From Galbula dea (lineage: Eukaryota; Chordata; Aves; Piciformes; Galbulidae), in NCBI GenBank assembly GCA_013399015.1, contig VWZX01006814.1:1426001-1490000 (forward strand): a stretch of DNA of 64,000 nucleotides, read 5' to 3'. The notes beneath the pieces were generated by a model, which was given only the letters and a program-made list of their open reading frames with translations, made no database searches and was not told where the DNA came from. Both the position numbers and the translations under genes were made by a program. How positions within the stretch are numbered: position 1 is the first letter of the stretch; the number at the start of each line of letters is the position of its first letter. Positions 14,766-26,032 of the stretch are shown here, one piece after another.

Positions 14766-15319
14766 TCATATGCTTGTAACTTCTGAAAAATGGAATTCTC
14801 TAAGACCAAGAGTGTGCTGTGACACAAGGTCAGCAATTTGAGAGCTCAGTGTGCGTTTCCTTGAAAGAAAAGATCAAGAGATGCAATACTTCAAATAAAG
14901 CCTAGCTTGAAACTTTTAGCTTCCTGTTCAGTAACACCTGGTAAAAGTTTTTGTTGGTGAAAACATTGTGGGAGTCTTGCAATAGCTATTTTATCATTTA
15001 TTGTCTCAAAAGATTAAAGTACAGTATAGACACTTCCTTCATGATGGGGACCTCTTTCTCTCTAGTGCCTTTTGGACAAACTTGTTGTCAAAGCCTTGTG
15101 GTCCTTTTTGTCTGCATGTGGGACACCAAAGTTGTATCCCATGGAGGCTGCATGGAGGATCTTTTTCATTTTTACATTTTTCCATATTCCTTCCAGAAAG
15201 GGGAATTGCAAAATTTCAAATCTTGTAAGAGTGGTTTCCTTGACTACCAGAGTAATAATCTGTCTGTCATACTCAAATGACACCATAATACTCTCACACA
15301 GAGTATTCTCCCCCATCCC
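14766..15319. other. 554-bp spacer between the inverted-repeat arms
   Basis: This is unique-looking sequence between the two arms. It is unusually open: frames cover 14951-15280 and 15072-15356 on + and 15062-15316 on -. None of the translations matches a transposase, reverse transcriptase or other family I know. If the arms are terminal repeats of a mobile element, this would be its interior, but it is far too short for an autonomous transposase gene. Confidence 0.55.
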
Positions 15320-15634
15320 ACCCTCCCTTCCTTTTTACATGATGTTGAAGATCTAAACAAGTTATACAAAATCTAATTACAAATAATACACCAAAAATTA
15401 TTTTTCCAGTTATTATTTTAACTAAATAACAAAAAGCCACACATCATCTGATTTGCCAAAGCTATTCAAAAACTTATTTTTTAATTTTATTACTCCCAGT
15501 ATCTTGGAGAAAAAAGATGCACCAAAAGATTTTCAGTTTAATCTTTCCAGTGTTGCTATAGAGAACTACTCAAACTCTGCAGACTACAAGGCAAGGCAGT
15601 AGTTAAAGTGTATTTCCGCAATTAGAACACAGTA
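15320..15634 (-). repeat. Right arm of a 315-bp near-perfect inverted repeat
   Basis: This is the reverse complement of 14451-14765 with two mismatches, both transitions. The outer end is GAACACAGTA, and beyond it the sequences flanking the two arms are unrelated. In a + strand transcript the arms would give 313 Watson-Crick pairs, one G-U pair (14475/15610) and one C-A mismatch (14625/15460), closed by a 554-nt loop. Confidence 0.97.
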
Positions 15635-16364
15635 TGTTCAAATACTCATCCAAACAAGCAAAGTCTTAACATTTCTATCTGAAGTTAAAATGTTTTTCTA
15701 CCATCCAAAATTCTTCACTTGTTTGGCACACTAATTCCATAAAGCTTTGTCTTTCATGGGTTTTGTTTATTTTGGTTTTTCCTTCTGAAAACAATTTGGT
15801 CTCTTTGCATCACATTTCAGTTCTGTTCTGTTTTTATGACTCGTTCCCCTTGCTTTCCTTCAGCTGCAATAGAGAGAATTAAGTACAGTTGTAGCCCTGA
15901 TTAAAATCTTGGCTTAATTGAGTTGCAAATTTGCAACGACAGATATTTGTCAGGGTGCCAATGATTAGTACCTTTTAACATTCCTGGTGCCTTTCTGAAT
16001 TCTGATGACACTGGGTTTTTTTTGTTGCTTGTGTGTTTTACTACTTTCTCTCTCTTCACAGCATGAAACTTAGCACAAGGTGTAAATTGCTTTCCTTGTG
16101 ATAGTGACTTGTTAATTAGATGTCAAGAAAATTAAGTCCCTTTGAAAAAAAGTAATGAGTGTCTTGCCTTTGTCTCTGGGCGGGTCTGATCTTATGTCTC
16201 CTCCAGCAGGGTCTGAAGGCTAGCAGGCTGAGAGTGCTGTTGCCCATAGAGATACACCGTTTCCAGCCCCCTTTGAGCGGATTCACAGCATCAGTTGGCA
16301 TTGCTCAAGTAATCCCAAACAGGGAAGCTGGTGAGGGTGTCTATTCATTAGACTAATGTGGAAG
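15635..16364 (+). other. Presumed intron between inverted repeat and LTR; nothing recognised
   Basis: AT-rich sequence with a T/G-rich stretch near 15765-15785. I found no coding exon, CR1 or LTR fragment. Confidence 0.5.
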
Positions 16365-16910
16365 TGTTGTGGTTAACCCCAGCTGGCAACTAAGCCCCAC
16401 TAACTCCCCTCACAGTGGGATGGGGGAGAATTGGAAGAGTAAAGGTGAAAAAATTGTGGGTTGAGATAAAGACAGTTTATTACGCAAAGGAAAGCAAGGA
16501 ATTCATTCCTGATTACCCATCAGCAGGCATATTCAGCCATCTCCAGGAAAGCAGGACTCTACAATACGCAGCAGTGACTTGGGAAGACAAACACCATCAC
16601 TCTATGCCTCCCTTCCTCCTCCTTCCCTTACCTTTATGTGCTGGACATGATGTCAGATGGTATAGAATGTTCTTTTGTTCAGTTGGGGTCAGCTGTCCCA
16701 GCTCTGTTCACTTCTATGTTCTTGTGTACCCCCCCACCCTATTCACTGGTGGAGTGATGCAAGAGGCAGAAAAGGCTTTGACTGCATAATCACTGCTGAG
16801 CAGTAACTAGAACACCCCTGAATTATCAACACTGTTTCCAGCTCAAATCCAACACAGCCCCATACTAACTACTGGGAAGAAAATTAACTCTACCCCAGCC
16901 AAAACCAATC
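16365..16910 (-). mobile_element. Solo LTR of an avian ERVL-type endogenous retrovirus
   Basis: Landmarks agree with a common avian ERVL-type LTR remembered from Neoaves genomes. Read on +, it begins with TGTTGTGGTTAACCCCAGC and a GGGATGGGGGAGAATTGG block, and it ends with GGGAAGAAAATTAACTC and CCCCAGCCAAAACC. In the known family these are the LTR 3' and 5' ends reversed, so the element lies on -. On - there is an AATAAA (16481-16476) at the expected poly(A) position. The usual TATA region near 16640 is degraded to CATAAAGG. The length of about 546 bp is close to a full LTR. No gag, pol or env remnant lies next to it, so it is a solo LTR left by recombination. A clear target-site duplication was not seen, and the boundaries may be off by a few bases. 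Confidence 0.85.
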
Positions 16911-19900
16911 TAAGGTATATTGAGTAAAGTACAAGGGTTGTGCTACCAGTTCACTTTAAGTTGAGTCACAACTTGTGTTTTTGTGCCAGTGCTCCTCCCT
17001 AGCATCACCTGCATTACTTTTAGGGAATGTTGCAGGCCTGACTCTTGTTACTGATGTATGGAGTTATAGTTGGGGCTAGGGGTCTGTTTCTGGATGATAG
17101 GATGTTAACAGTATTTTGGGAAAATCCAACAAACAAGTAAAATTACAGCAGAAAAATTGATTAGACAAAAATGCTTTATAATTAAACAAGTTTTCTCACC
17201 TTCAGGAAATACATTCTTGTAAAGCCTCTCAGGTGCTGAGTTTAGCTGAAGATATTTTGTGGCCCTGGTACAACATTTCTGTATCCTATTATATCATCTA
17301 TTTTGTATGCTGAGCACTGAGAGTGGAAAAGATGGAAACATGGTTAGATTGTCAGTTGTTTCCAATGAAGAAATCTGTTTGGTGGAACTGTTTGCATTCC
17401 TGTGGTCAGTGGTATAAGGAAATACCATGTTATGAAAAATTCCCAATTGTTTCCTTAAGGGCTCTTAGAGTTACACAATCTTTTGATGGTTTTGTTTGCT
17501 AAAAAAAAAAAATTATTTGCCAGCTCTTCAGTTTGGAACTCAAAATTCTCTTAAATATTTACCAGTGCTTTGCTTTTTATACTTAAGATCTGGATTCAAA
17601 ACAGAACTGTGTTTTCCTAATATGTGCTGATCAGCCATTATAATATGAGTAGCAGAAGTAGTTTGCATTCCAGGAGGTGTTACTTTGGGATATCCCATCA
17701 GTTACTTAACTATTGGTTACTGATTACTCATGGTTTCTGGATCCAGCTCTAAAATGTTGCTTCTCTGAGAGGGGGACAACTAGATCTCAAATAACCAAGT
17801 GGCTAATTCTCAAGAATTAAAATGCTATCTCTGATACACAAATCCTTTTGTTCTACAGGCTGAATCCCTAAATTAAGATTTAATTTGTACATTCATTTTC
17901 AATATCCTGTTAGGACTTATCTAATGTGTCTGATTTCTGACATACATTAATTCAAATGTATTCCAAATTTTTTTAAGCTGCTTGTATTCTGTATGTGTCT
18001 TATTACTCTCAAATCTTGAATTAAAATCCATCTCTTCCTTATTTATTCATCCAAATGTCTTTCAGTTATCTGTGATTTGGGAGCTAGTTTTGAATTGGTT
18101 CTTTACTATGGGACTGTTATTCCTTCTCGTATTTTTTTCCTATTCTTGATACAATCTGCATCCTTTGTTACTGGATGTATAATTTTATTTTGGCCAAAGA
18201 GACACTTAAGAGCTGTGAACATGGCCTAAACAGTGGTCAGTGCAGTGAAGGTAACTGCTGGCCAATGACTACGTCAAAGTTTCTTATCCATACTCCAGGA
18301 ATGGGTGGAGTTGGGGTGAAAAGAGCTCAATGGATTAAGCAGAGTGAATTACATCATAGCACATAATAGTTTCATAACTGTCAAGGAGTCTTTTGTTGGT
18401 TGGGTTTTTTTAATAATGAGAATTTTGAATTGGGAAGGGAAGAAGAGCTTGTGGAAGTGCATGGAGTGGTACTAGGGAAAAGAGACGTGAAGAAGAAAGG
18501 GATTGTAACAAAGAGCTTGTAGCAAAAGGCAGAAAAAATTTTCTGAAAAGCATATGATATTTGGAGTGTCATAGTTTCTAGCTTCAGTTTTTTTCCCCTG
18601 CTGTCTCCTTTTACTGACAGCTATAGGGTCTCCAGCCTCTCCAGTGCCCAGCAGTCAAGACACAGGCAAGCAAGCTGTCTGTAGTTTACCTGGAACTTCT
18701 CCCCCATGGGAGTGAGCAGAGCCGTGCAGCTCCAGGGGAGGCTAAAGTAGTGTTAAGCACCATCATAAATGGGCATCTGTACATTCTGCCAACCCATACT
18801 GTTGGACCCAGAACTGACAAAATTAGAGAGTATTAATTTTTCCTGTGTGTGGTCTATCTAATGGTCCTCCAGAAACAGTAGCTGCTAGCTGGCAGGACAG
18901 GATCTGTTCTTGTGGGTGATGGTTAGCCTTAAAATAACACATTAGAACTTGGATAGAAATAGCATCCCTTATCTCTAGCAGTATGAAGTAGATGAAAAGG
19001 AAACCATACTCATGCCAAGAATAAACAGGCACATTAAAGTGTTAAAATTCCTCATGCTGTGGAGGGCTACTGCTCTAACACATTTTAATGCCAATGCACT
19101 TCCTTTTCTTTCCCTAGTCACTGCCATCTATATGCTCTGCCAGGGAGCAGTTGACAGGACAGCAAAATAAACAAATACACCCAGGCCCCATGCAGAGAAC
19201 CTGGCTAGAGCCAATACTGTCCCCTAAATCTATATTACTATTGGGTTTAAAAGTAGATGAAATGGGTTTTTTTGGTCTTTATTTTTATTAATACTGAATA
19301 TAAGGAAAGTGCTCATTCCTAGATACGAACTTGCTGAAAATAATGCTGCGTTTATGGCAACACTTGTTTCTGAAGAGAGCAAGCAACTGACTTTCTGTAA
19401 CAAAGTAATTCAAGGAAAACAGACAATTGGAGCACATGTGCAGTTAACATATTACTCTAACTGTGGTTCACTTGGAAGTTTTGGGTTTTGCTTCTGAGTA
19501 TTGTATGTGACAACTTATTACAGTAATTTTTAGTAATTCTACTTGCCTTCTTTTCATGTATGTTGGTTTTCTGTAAGTTGGTTCTTTACTGCTGAAATTT
19601 ATAGAGAGCTCTGAGTAATCCAGCCTTCAGTGATAATAGGCAGTGGGGTAGCCAGCATGCTGAAATGTTGAAACTGGGGGAATATTTGAATTGTGATACA
19701 GTGAAGACCTAAGCAGTAGTGCTTGAGTGTGCTGTGCTGAAGTCATGAAAAACTAGCAAGGAAAAGCTGGTGATGATTGAAAGAGGCTACTACAAGCTGA
19801 TGAATAAAAATGGGTTAACAGGTTGGTGAGAAGTACCGATGCCTGATGGCAGGCTGAACTCAGTGTTTTCACAGTGCATAAAGTGTCTAATTTGCAATGT

Positions 19901-22900
19901 ATGGCTCTTAAAATGTAGCATATATTTTGTATACATGTATGAAATGGAGTGTGGCCCCTGGCTCACCCAGGAAATATCTGGTTTTCCTTGGAGGGAGTGG
20001 TTGAGGGAAAAGGGAAGATGATGGAAACAAATTTGTCAGGTTTGATTGAAGATAACTTATGCTCAAAGACTTCAAAGACAAAAGGTGATAGGAGTAAACA
20101 ATTGCTATTTTATGTACTTGTTTTACTTTCATGTTAGAAGATAAAGGCAAGAGGAAAACTCATAGCTACTCGGTGGTGGGAAACGGTCAGAGCAAGGCAG
20201 TTGCTTCCTTATTGAACTTTGCACACCAGCAGTTGTCAGTCTTCAAAGAGCAGTATTGTTTTACTTCCTCCAGCTCCCCAGCCAACTGGAGCCTGCCTGC
20301 TTGGCAGAGTAGAGTGCTCTAGAGTTCAATTACTGCTAGGCTAGAAGAGGAATTGTGGATAGTGACTGTTGTGCTTGATTTTAAAAATGAGCCAGGTGGG
20401 CTGGATTTTACTTTCTGATTTTAACCTGATGTGCATGAGGCATAATGGTGAGATTCCCAGCTAGGCACTCTTACATGAGAATTCCTTATGAGATTTTCAT
20501 ATATGAAACATGTCACATGATAAAGTAAAATGCAATTCAATGAAATATTCTGGAAAAGAGTTCAAGAAATTAAAAGTTTTGTGTTAATGCTTTGTGTACA
20601 GCATATTCTAGTAATATTGAAAAGCTTACTAGGAGTCAGTAATCTTTCTTCTGTTTTACAGGTCAAATACATTACTAGAGCAAGGAAAGCTGTGGAAAAA
20701 ATCAAGGTACCTAGAACACTTTACTGTCTGAATTCTTGGCTGTGTTTTTACTTGTAACTTAATGTAATGATTTTAAGGAGCAGAATGGAAACTGTATCTG
20801 CAAACTACCACTTCAAAGTGCTTTTATTAAAGCACAGACAAAAAAACCCCATAACTTTAATCTCACTAATGTTGTGCAAAATATTTGTGTTGTGAAATTG
20901 TACCTTAACTTGTGTGTGTGGTGGATATTACCTTGTTGTACAACTGAGTATACTGTCCAGCTGGTAAGTATCATCAAAGATGAGTTAATCTTGGACATTC
21001 ATCACAGTTATTATCAGACTTCAAGTTACTTAACCATTACACATTCAGTTCCTAAAGATGCAAAAGGAGTATGAAGACAGCAAAACCTGAGCAGTTGCCT
21101 GTATTTTACATGTGAAGAACTGAGGATTTTATACTGTTTTCAGACACTTCTAACTATTGTTGTATGAATGTTGTGGTATAGCTAGCACATGTTCTGGTCT
21201 TCATTTTTACAATAGGCAGCAAACGTTCTTGCAGCGCAGTCTTTTGGGGATTTTGGTGCCTAATGTCTTATATGAAGTTTGTGGGTTTTTTCTACAGGTC
21301 TCCAGTCCTTGATTAAGATAAGTTGTAGCATTCTTATGTTTTCAATGTCTGTTATGTAACTAAAAAGACTATATTAAAATAATCCTGTTGCTAATACCTG
21401 GCTAGGATTCTCTTCGGGGAATTTTCTTGAATTGGAGAAAATTTTTCTCCTTTATTTGCTGTGAGGTATTACCTGTGAAATGCAAATACCTTGCAAATAC
21501 AACACTGAGGCAGAAGTAAGGAAGGAGTCAAAACATTATTGCTATATCAAAATGTGAAGACAATTACTTTATTGATAAAAGCTTACTGCATACTCCTGTG
21601 TGCTTCAGATTGAATAGTGCTGAGCTGCCTACTTCCACGAAGTGTACGAAATTGTTACTTTTGAGTGATGTGGTGAGCACTGGAACTTTCTTCCCAGTTG
21701 AGTTAATGCTAAGTTTGCATGTTTCAGTGTAGGTTGCCCATGCAACAAGTGCAAAAGGAGTTTGCTGCAGGTAGGAATACAATTTATGTAGAATTACTCT
21801 CAAATTTCTGGTTTTAACCAGAAATTTTATAGAAATTTTATAGAGTGGTTATGTTAAGCACTTATATTTGTGATTGAGGAGAAAATGGGTATTTTCTTTC
21901 TGATGTCTTCAAGAGTGTGGGGAATTTAAAAGAAAGGGCAGAGGAAATGACAGTGCTGGTAAGAACGAAATGTGTCTAGTTCTTGACCTGCGAATCAGTG
22001 ATATGGCCAGTGACATGAGCATCAATAATGCCTTTTATTTCAAGAAACGGTAATTTCTTGGTCCTTTGACTTTTGCTTTAAGATTATTCAGGGGGTCACT
22101 TCCACCTTTAAGCTGAGGTCCTCTATGGTGTTTGGGGTGTTTAAAATAGAAGTTGTTTTCCTGGGTGCTTGGGAGACTGACTGCTTTCCATGGAGGCCCA
22201 GCATGGCTGTGTTCCCTTTGGTGTTGGGCTGGCCTTTTCAGTAGGCTTCTGGTAAGATGAGAAGCTGACAAAGCATAAAAAGGAATTCATGTGTGTCTGG
22301 AAAAAAGATACAGAGAGTCTCAGAGTTTTTATCTGGCGTCTCCAGTGCTGAAGGAGAAGTTTCTATCTCTTTGCCCAATTTAGAGAGAGATTTTACTCCA
22401 GACATTTTTCTGCTTCTGCACTGTGCAAAATCTGTCAGATCCTTTTCCTGACACTTTCTCCCCCCATCAGTCCCTCAGAAGACTTCAAAAGAGATTTTCC
22501 CTTATTGCAAAAGGAACCAGACATGGCCTTTCTTGCTCACCCTGTATTTGTAGCATTGATAAGTAACATGTGGCTGGCTCCAAACTGCAGATTTTCTCAG
22601 CCATTTAAGAAAACAATGTTAGCAGTTAAGTTTCAAAAGAAGCTATAGGATTGTTCTTCCTTTGCAATTGCTCTTTTGCATACTATATCCCAGGAGTTTT
22701 GATTCTATTCTGTCTGAAGCAGTCAGAATTCACTACTGTCTTTCTGATTAATCCATATTGAAAAGAAAAGACAATTTTAAAAAACTTCCATCTGAGAAGA
22801 GTTTCTTTATTCATAATCTGTGTCATGCTGTTTAAGCTGTAACTTTTTTCTTTAATGCATTTGGATTATCACTGCTTGGAACATTTATTTCAGGACTGCC

Positions 22901-23628
22901 CTAGCAGAAAGGAAAAATACTATTTTTAAAACTTGAGACTGAGTAAGAGGAACCTAGAATCAAAATCCACTGTCTTGTGTAATTGTTTAAACCTGCTGCA
23001 TAGTTTGAAGGTGTGAACTGAGAGGTCTTCTCCATAAAATGTAGCTGGGGCTTCATCTTCTAAGACAAGGTATGCCTGAGGGAAAGGCAAGACTGAAGAT
23101 CAAAAACCTGGGGGGTTTTAGGAGCTTATTTGATAAGTCCAATCTGGTGTAACCCATTATAACAATGGGAGAACATGGTTAAATGACTGCCTTTTTAGTT
23201 CCTTCTTTAAGGAACAGTCTAAAAGAAAACTGTACAAAAATACAGTAAAATGGGAAGATAAATCTAAACCTGTTCAAATTTATCACCTGAATTTATTTAA
23301 CCATATTAAATGGCTGGGGGTAATAAAGCTAGCCTCTGTTTCAGAAAGAGCTTGGGTGTTTCATGTTTTCTTAAAGAAAAATAAAATTCAGTGTTGGCTT
23401 TTAGCTGTTGGGCAAGCTGCATTCCCTTCAGCTTCTGATATCCCACGTGGTTTGTGTGAGGAAAGCTCAGATCTTGAGCTGTTAAAACATTCAGGGAACC
23501 TGTTGGAGCCATTCTCTGAAACCATCTCACAAATTCAGCAAGCTTGTAAAGTTGATTTTATTTTTTTAATGCCTTTCTGTGCTATGAAGCACAATTCTGT
23601 TGCCCCAGTTAGCATTACTCATTTTTGT
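16911..23628 (+). other. Presumed ADD3 intron segment; no recognised gene
   Basis: AT-rich sequence with short scattered frames only. Two small structures stand out. One is a splice-flanked 45-nt segment at 20662-20706. The other is a 12-bp-arm palindrome at 21802-21827 followed by a short tandem repeat. Nothing else was recognised. Confidence 0.5.
21802..21842. repeat. Short perfect palindrome plus tandem duplication
   Basis: AAATTTCTGGTT and AACCAGAAATTT form perfect 12-bp arms around a 2-base centre (21802-21827). Directly after, the unit AGAAATTTTAT occurs twice in tandem, overlapping the right arm. This probably reflects local replication slippage; no function is implied. Confidence 0.8.
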
Positions 23629-24103
23629 GGAATCAGACTATTCTGAGCTGGAAAGGACCCATAAAGATCATTTAGTCCAGCTCTTAACCCTGTGCAGGAC
23701 ACCGCAGGAATCACACCATGTGCCTGAGAGTGAGGCTTGATGCTATGACTGTCTCCCTGGAGATGCTGTTCCAGAGCCAAAGCATCCTCTGGGTGAAAAC
23801 CCTTTTTCTGATATCTAAACTAAATCTCCCCTGCATCATCTGCATACCATTACCTGTAGCTCTATCACTACCCACAAGAGTAAAGAGAGAGTGCCTGCCC
23901 CTCTGCAACCCCTCACGAGGATGAGGATGTTGAAGGCAGCAATGATGTCTCCCCTCAGACTCCTCCAGGCTGAATAAAACAAGTGACCTCAGATGCTCTT
24001 CACAAGGCTTCCCCTCCAGACCCTTCATGTTCATAGCCCTCCTCTGGATCTTTTCTAATAGCATAATATTGTTTCTGTACTGTGATGCCCAAAACTGCAC
24101 CTG
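23629..24103 (-). mobile_element. CR1 LINE 3' fragment with ORF2 C-terminal remnant
   Basis: On -, a continuous frame of about 130 codons (24100 to 23711) reads as the C-terminal part of the CR1 reverse-transcriptase ORF. It holds MQFWASQYRN, IQRRA, LEGKPCEEHLR, LFSLE, DRATGNG and QGRFSLDIRKRVFTQRM, matching the family's layout. It is followed on - by the CR1 3'UTR, whose reverse complement reads GAGCTGGAAAGGACC near 23644. The element is 5'-truncated, as most CR1 copies are. Several family residues are changed in the final block, so it is dead but only moderately decayed. Confidence 0.93.
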
Positions 24104-25884
24104 CTACTAGAAATAAGACTTAATCCCCTAACCTGTAGTACTGAGGAAGAAGTCAAGGTAGGGCAGAATAGGATAGTTTGACCAAAGTATTTTTGCATAT
24201 TAACAGTGCAGAGTTGACCAAAATTTGTCTCTAACCTATGTAGTGCCAGTCCTTAGCATCCTATTCCCCTCTGTGTGCACACACACAGTATGGGGGTGTA
24301 TATCTGTTCTGCAGGATGACTACAGTGGCACTGGTGAAGGTCATGTTCCTAACCAGGCTGCTGTAGTTCTGATGGTTTTGAGTCCCATGGCTTTCTAAGC
24401 CAACAAAGAGGCTAGATGATGTTTAAGGGACTATTTTAAGTGTGCTCTTGATTCCTTCCCCCCTACACTCCAGTGCACCTTTCAACACATCTGTCTCCAT
24501 TTTACTGCCAGCCCTCCTCCTTCCAGTCCAGCAAGGAGGAATTATAATGAACGCTGGCTTGAAATCCTTTTAAGGACCACCTGTACTAGTCTTGAGCAAG
24601 AGAAACTAGTAAGTGTTTACTCCTGGATATATAGTGTTTCATGCAAATGTGGAAAGATTTTCTGTCTTCTTTCAGTTGTTAGCCCTGACAGAACCATCCT
24701 TTAGCATCCCAGAGGCCTAGGGACCTTCCTGTTAAATGGCTTTATTGTCTCCCCTGAGCCTCATGGTCAAGGTGAACTTTTGTTTTGGTCAGTTCTTTTT
24801 AATTGGAGCCACTTAAGTAGCCCAGGTGGAACTCTTCAAATGTCAGTGACTCTAGATAATCCTGCCAGCATGAATGACGAAGTAGAATATATGATACAAG
24901 TGTATTTCTACCTTAAATGCCTGTTTCCAGTAAATATTTATTAAAGAAGTTGGTCTTGTAGTCTGATAACAAAACCAAAATTAAACACAGAGTTGGGCTC
25001 TTGCACATTTCATAAAGTCATGTAATCTGATACCTCACTCTCTGCAGTGGATCAATTTTAAGCTTATTTTATTCTAGTATAAGAAGTTTTTCGATGAAGA
25101 TAAGTCTGAGTCTGATTTAATCTTCTCACTAAATATTTGTAGTTGTAGATAATATGTTTGTACTGCATCTGCACTCTGAGTCTTTCTCATTCAGATTGGG
25201 AAAAAGATAACTACATTCATTGTGAAGATGGCTGTGTGTTTCTTGAGTCCTTCATTTGGACTTTTTCTTTCCTGTCGAGCTTAAACTTTCTGGAACTCTA
25301 TTCTTGTTTGCTTGACTAGTCTCAACCCTGTCCTGTACTGGACATGACAACAGTGTTGTATCTCCACCTCTCCAGCTTTCCCTGCTAGTGGTAGTGCTCA
25401 TGTTTAACTGTTCACTGTGACCAGTTGTATCAAAGTGCTGGAGCTCTGCCCAGATACTCATAAACAGATGAAATACAATGTGAGATACATATTGTGCAAG
25501 TTAAAGTAACTGAAGAGAATATAAAAAAAGCCAGAGGGAAATCCTGTTCAACATTTCTACAGTTTTTACCTTTTTCCTGGAAAAGCACTTACTTTGTGTG
25601 TATCTCCTGTTGCTTTATTACACGAGTTGTGTGGTTGTTGATGGTGTTTTAAATTATTTTAAAAACACCATAATTATCAAGGTAGATTGCAATTACAAAG
25701 AACCCGGTTCCCTTTCCTCAGCACTAACCTGATGATTGTCTAGTCTCAAAAGAGCCAAAACCAAAATTTCTTTAGCATGATCAGACTAAGCTTGAGCACT
25801 TACAATGTTTCTATCACTGTGATGGAAAGCTGGAGAAGAGCTTAGTAGTTGAGGATGAGGAAGGTTTTAAAATGGAAGAAATGG
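24104..25884 (+). other. Presumed ADD3 intron segment; no recognised gene
   Basis: No exon or known repeat was recognised. An AT-rich imperfect hairpin lies at 25641-25671 (ATGGTGTTTTAAA with its complement, one extra A in the right arm). Confidence 0.5.
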
Positions 25885-26032
25885 CATCTCTGGCAGTGTT
25901 CAAGGTCAGGCTGGACGGACCCTGTGCAACCTGGTTGCCCTTCACAGGGTGACATACCTGCCTATGGCAGGGGGGTTGGAACTAGGTGATCTTTAAGGTC
26001 CCTTCCAACCCAAAACATTCTATGCTCCTCTG
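25885..26032 (+). mobile_element. CR1 LINE 3' end fragment
   Basis: This has the typical CR1 end on +: GGCAGTGTTCAAGGTCAGGCTGG, then GGGGGGTTGGAACTAGGTGATCTTTAAGGTCCCTTCCAACC in two parts, then an ATTCTATG-type terminus. The coding part is only a few codons (VFK-like). It is a 5'-truncated copy of about 150 bp. Confidence 0.93.
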
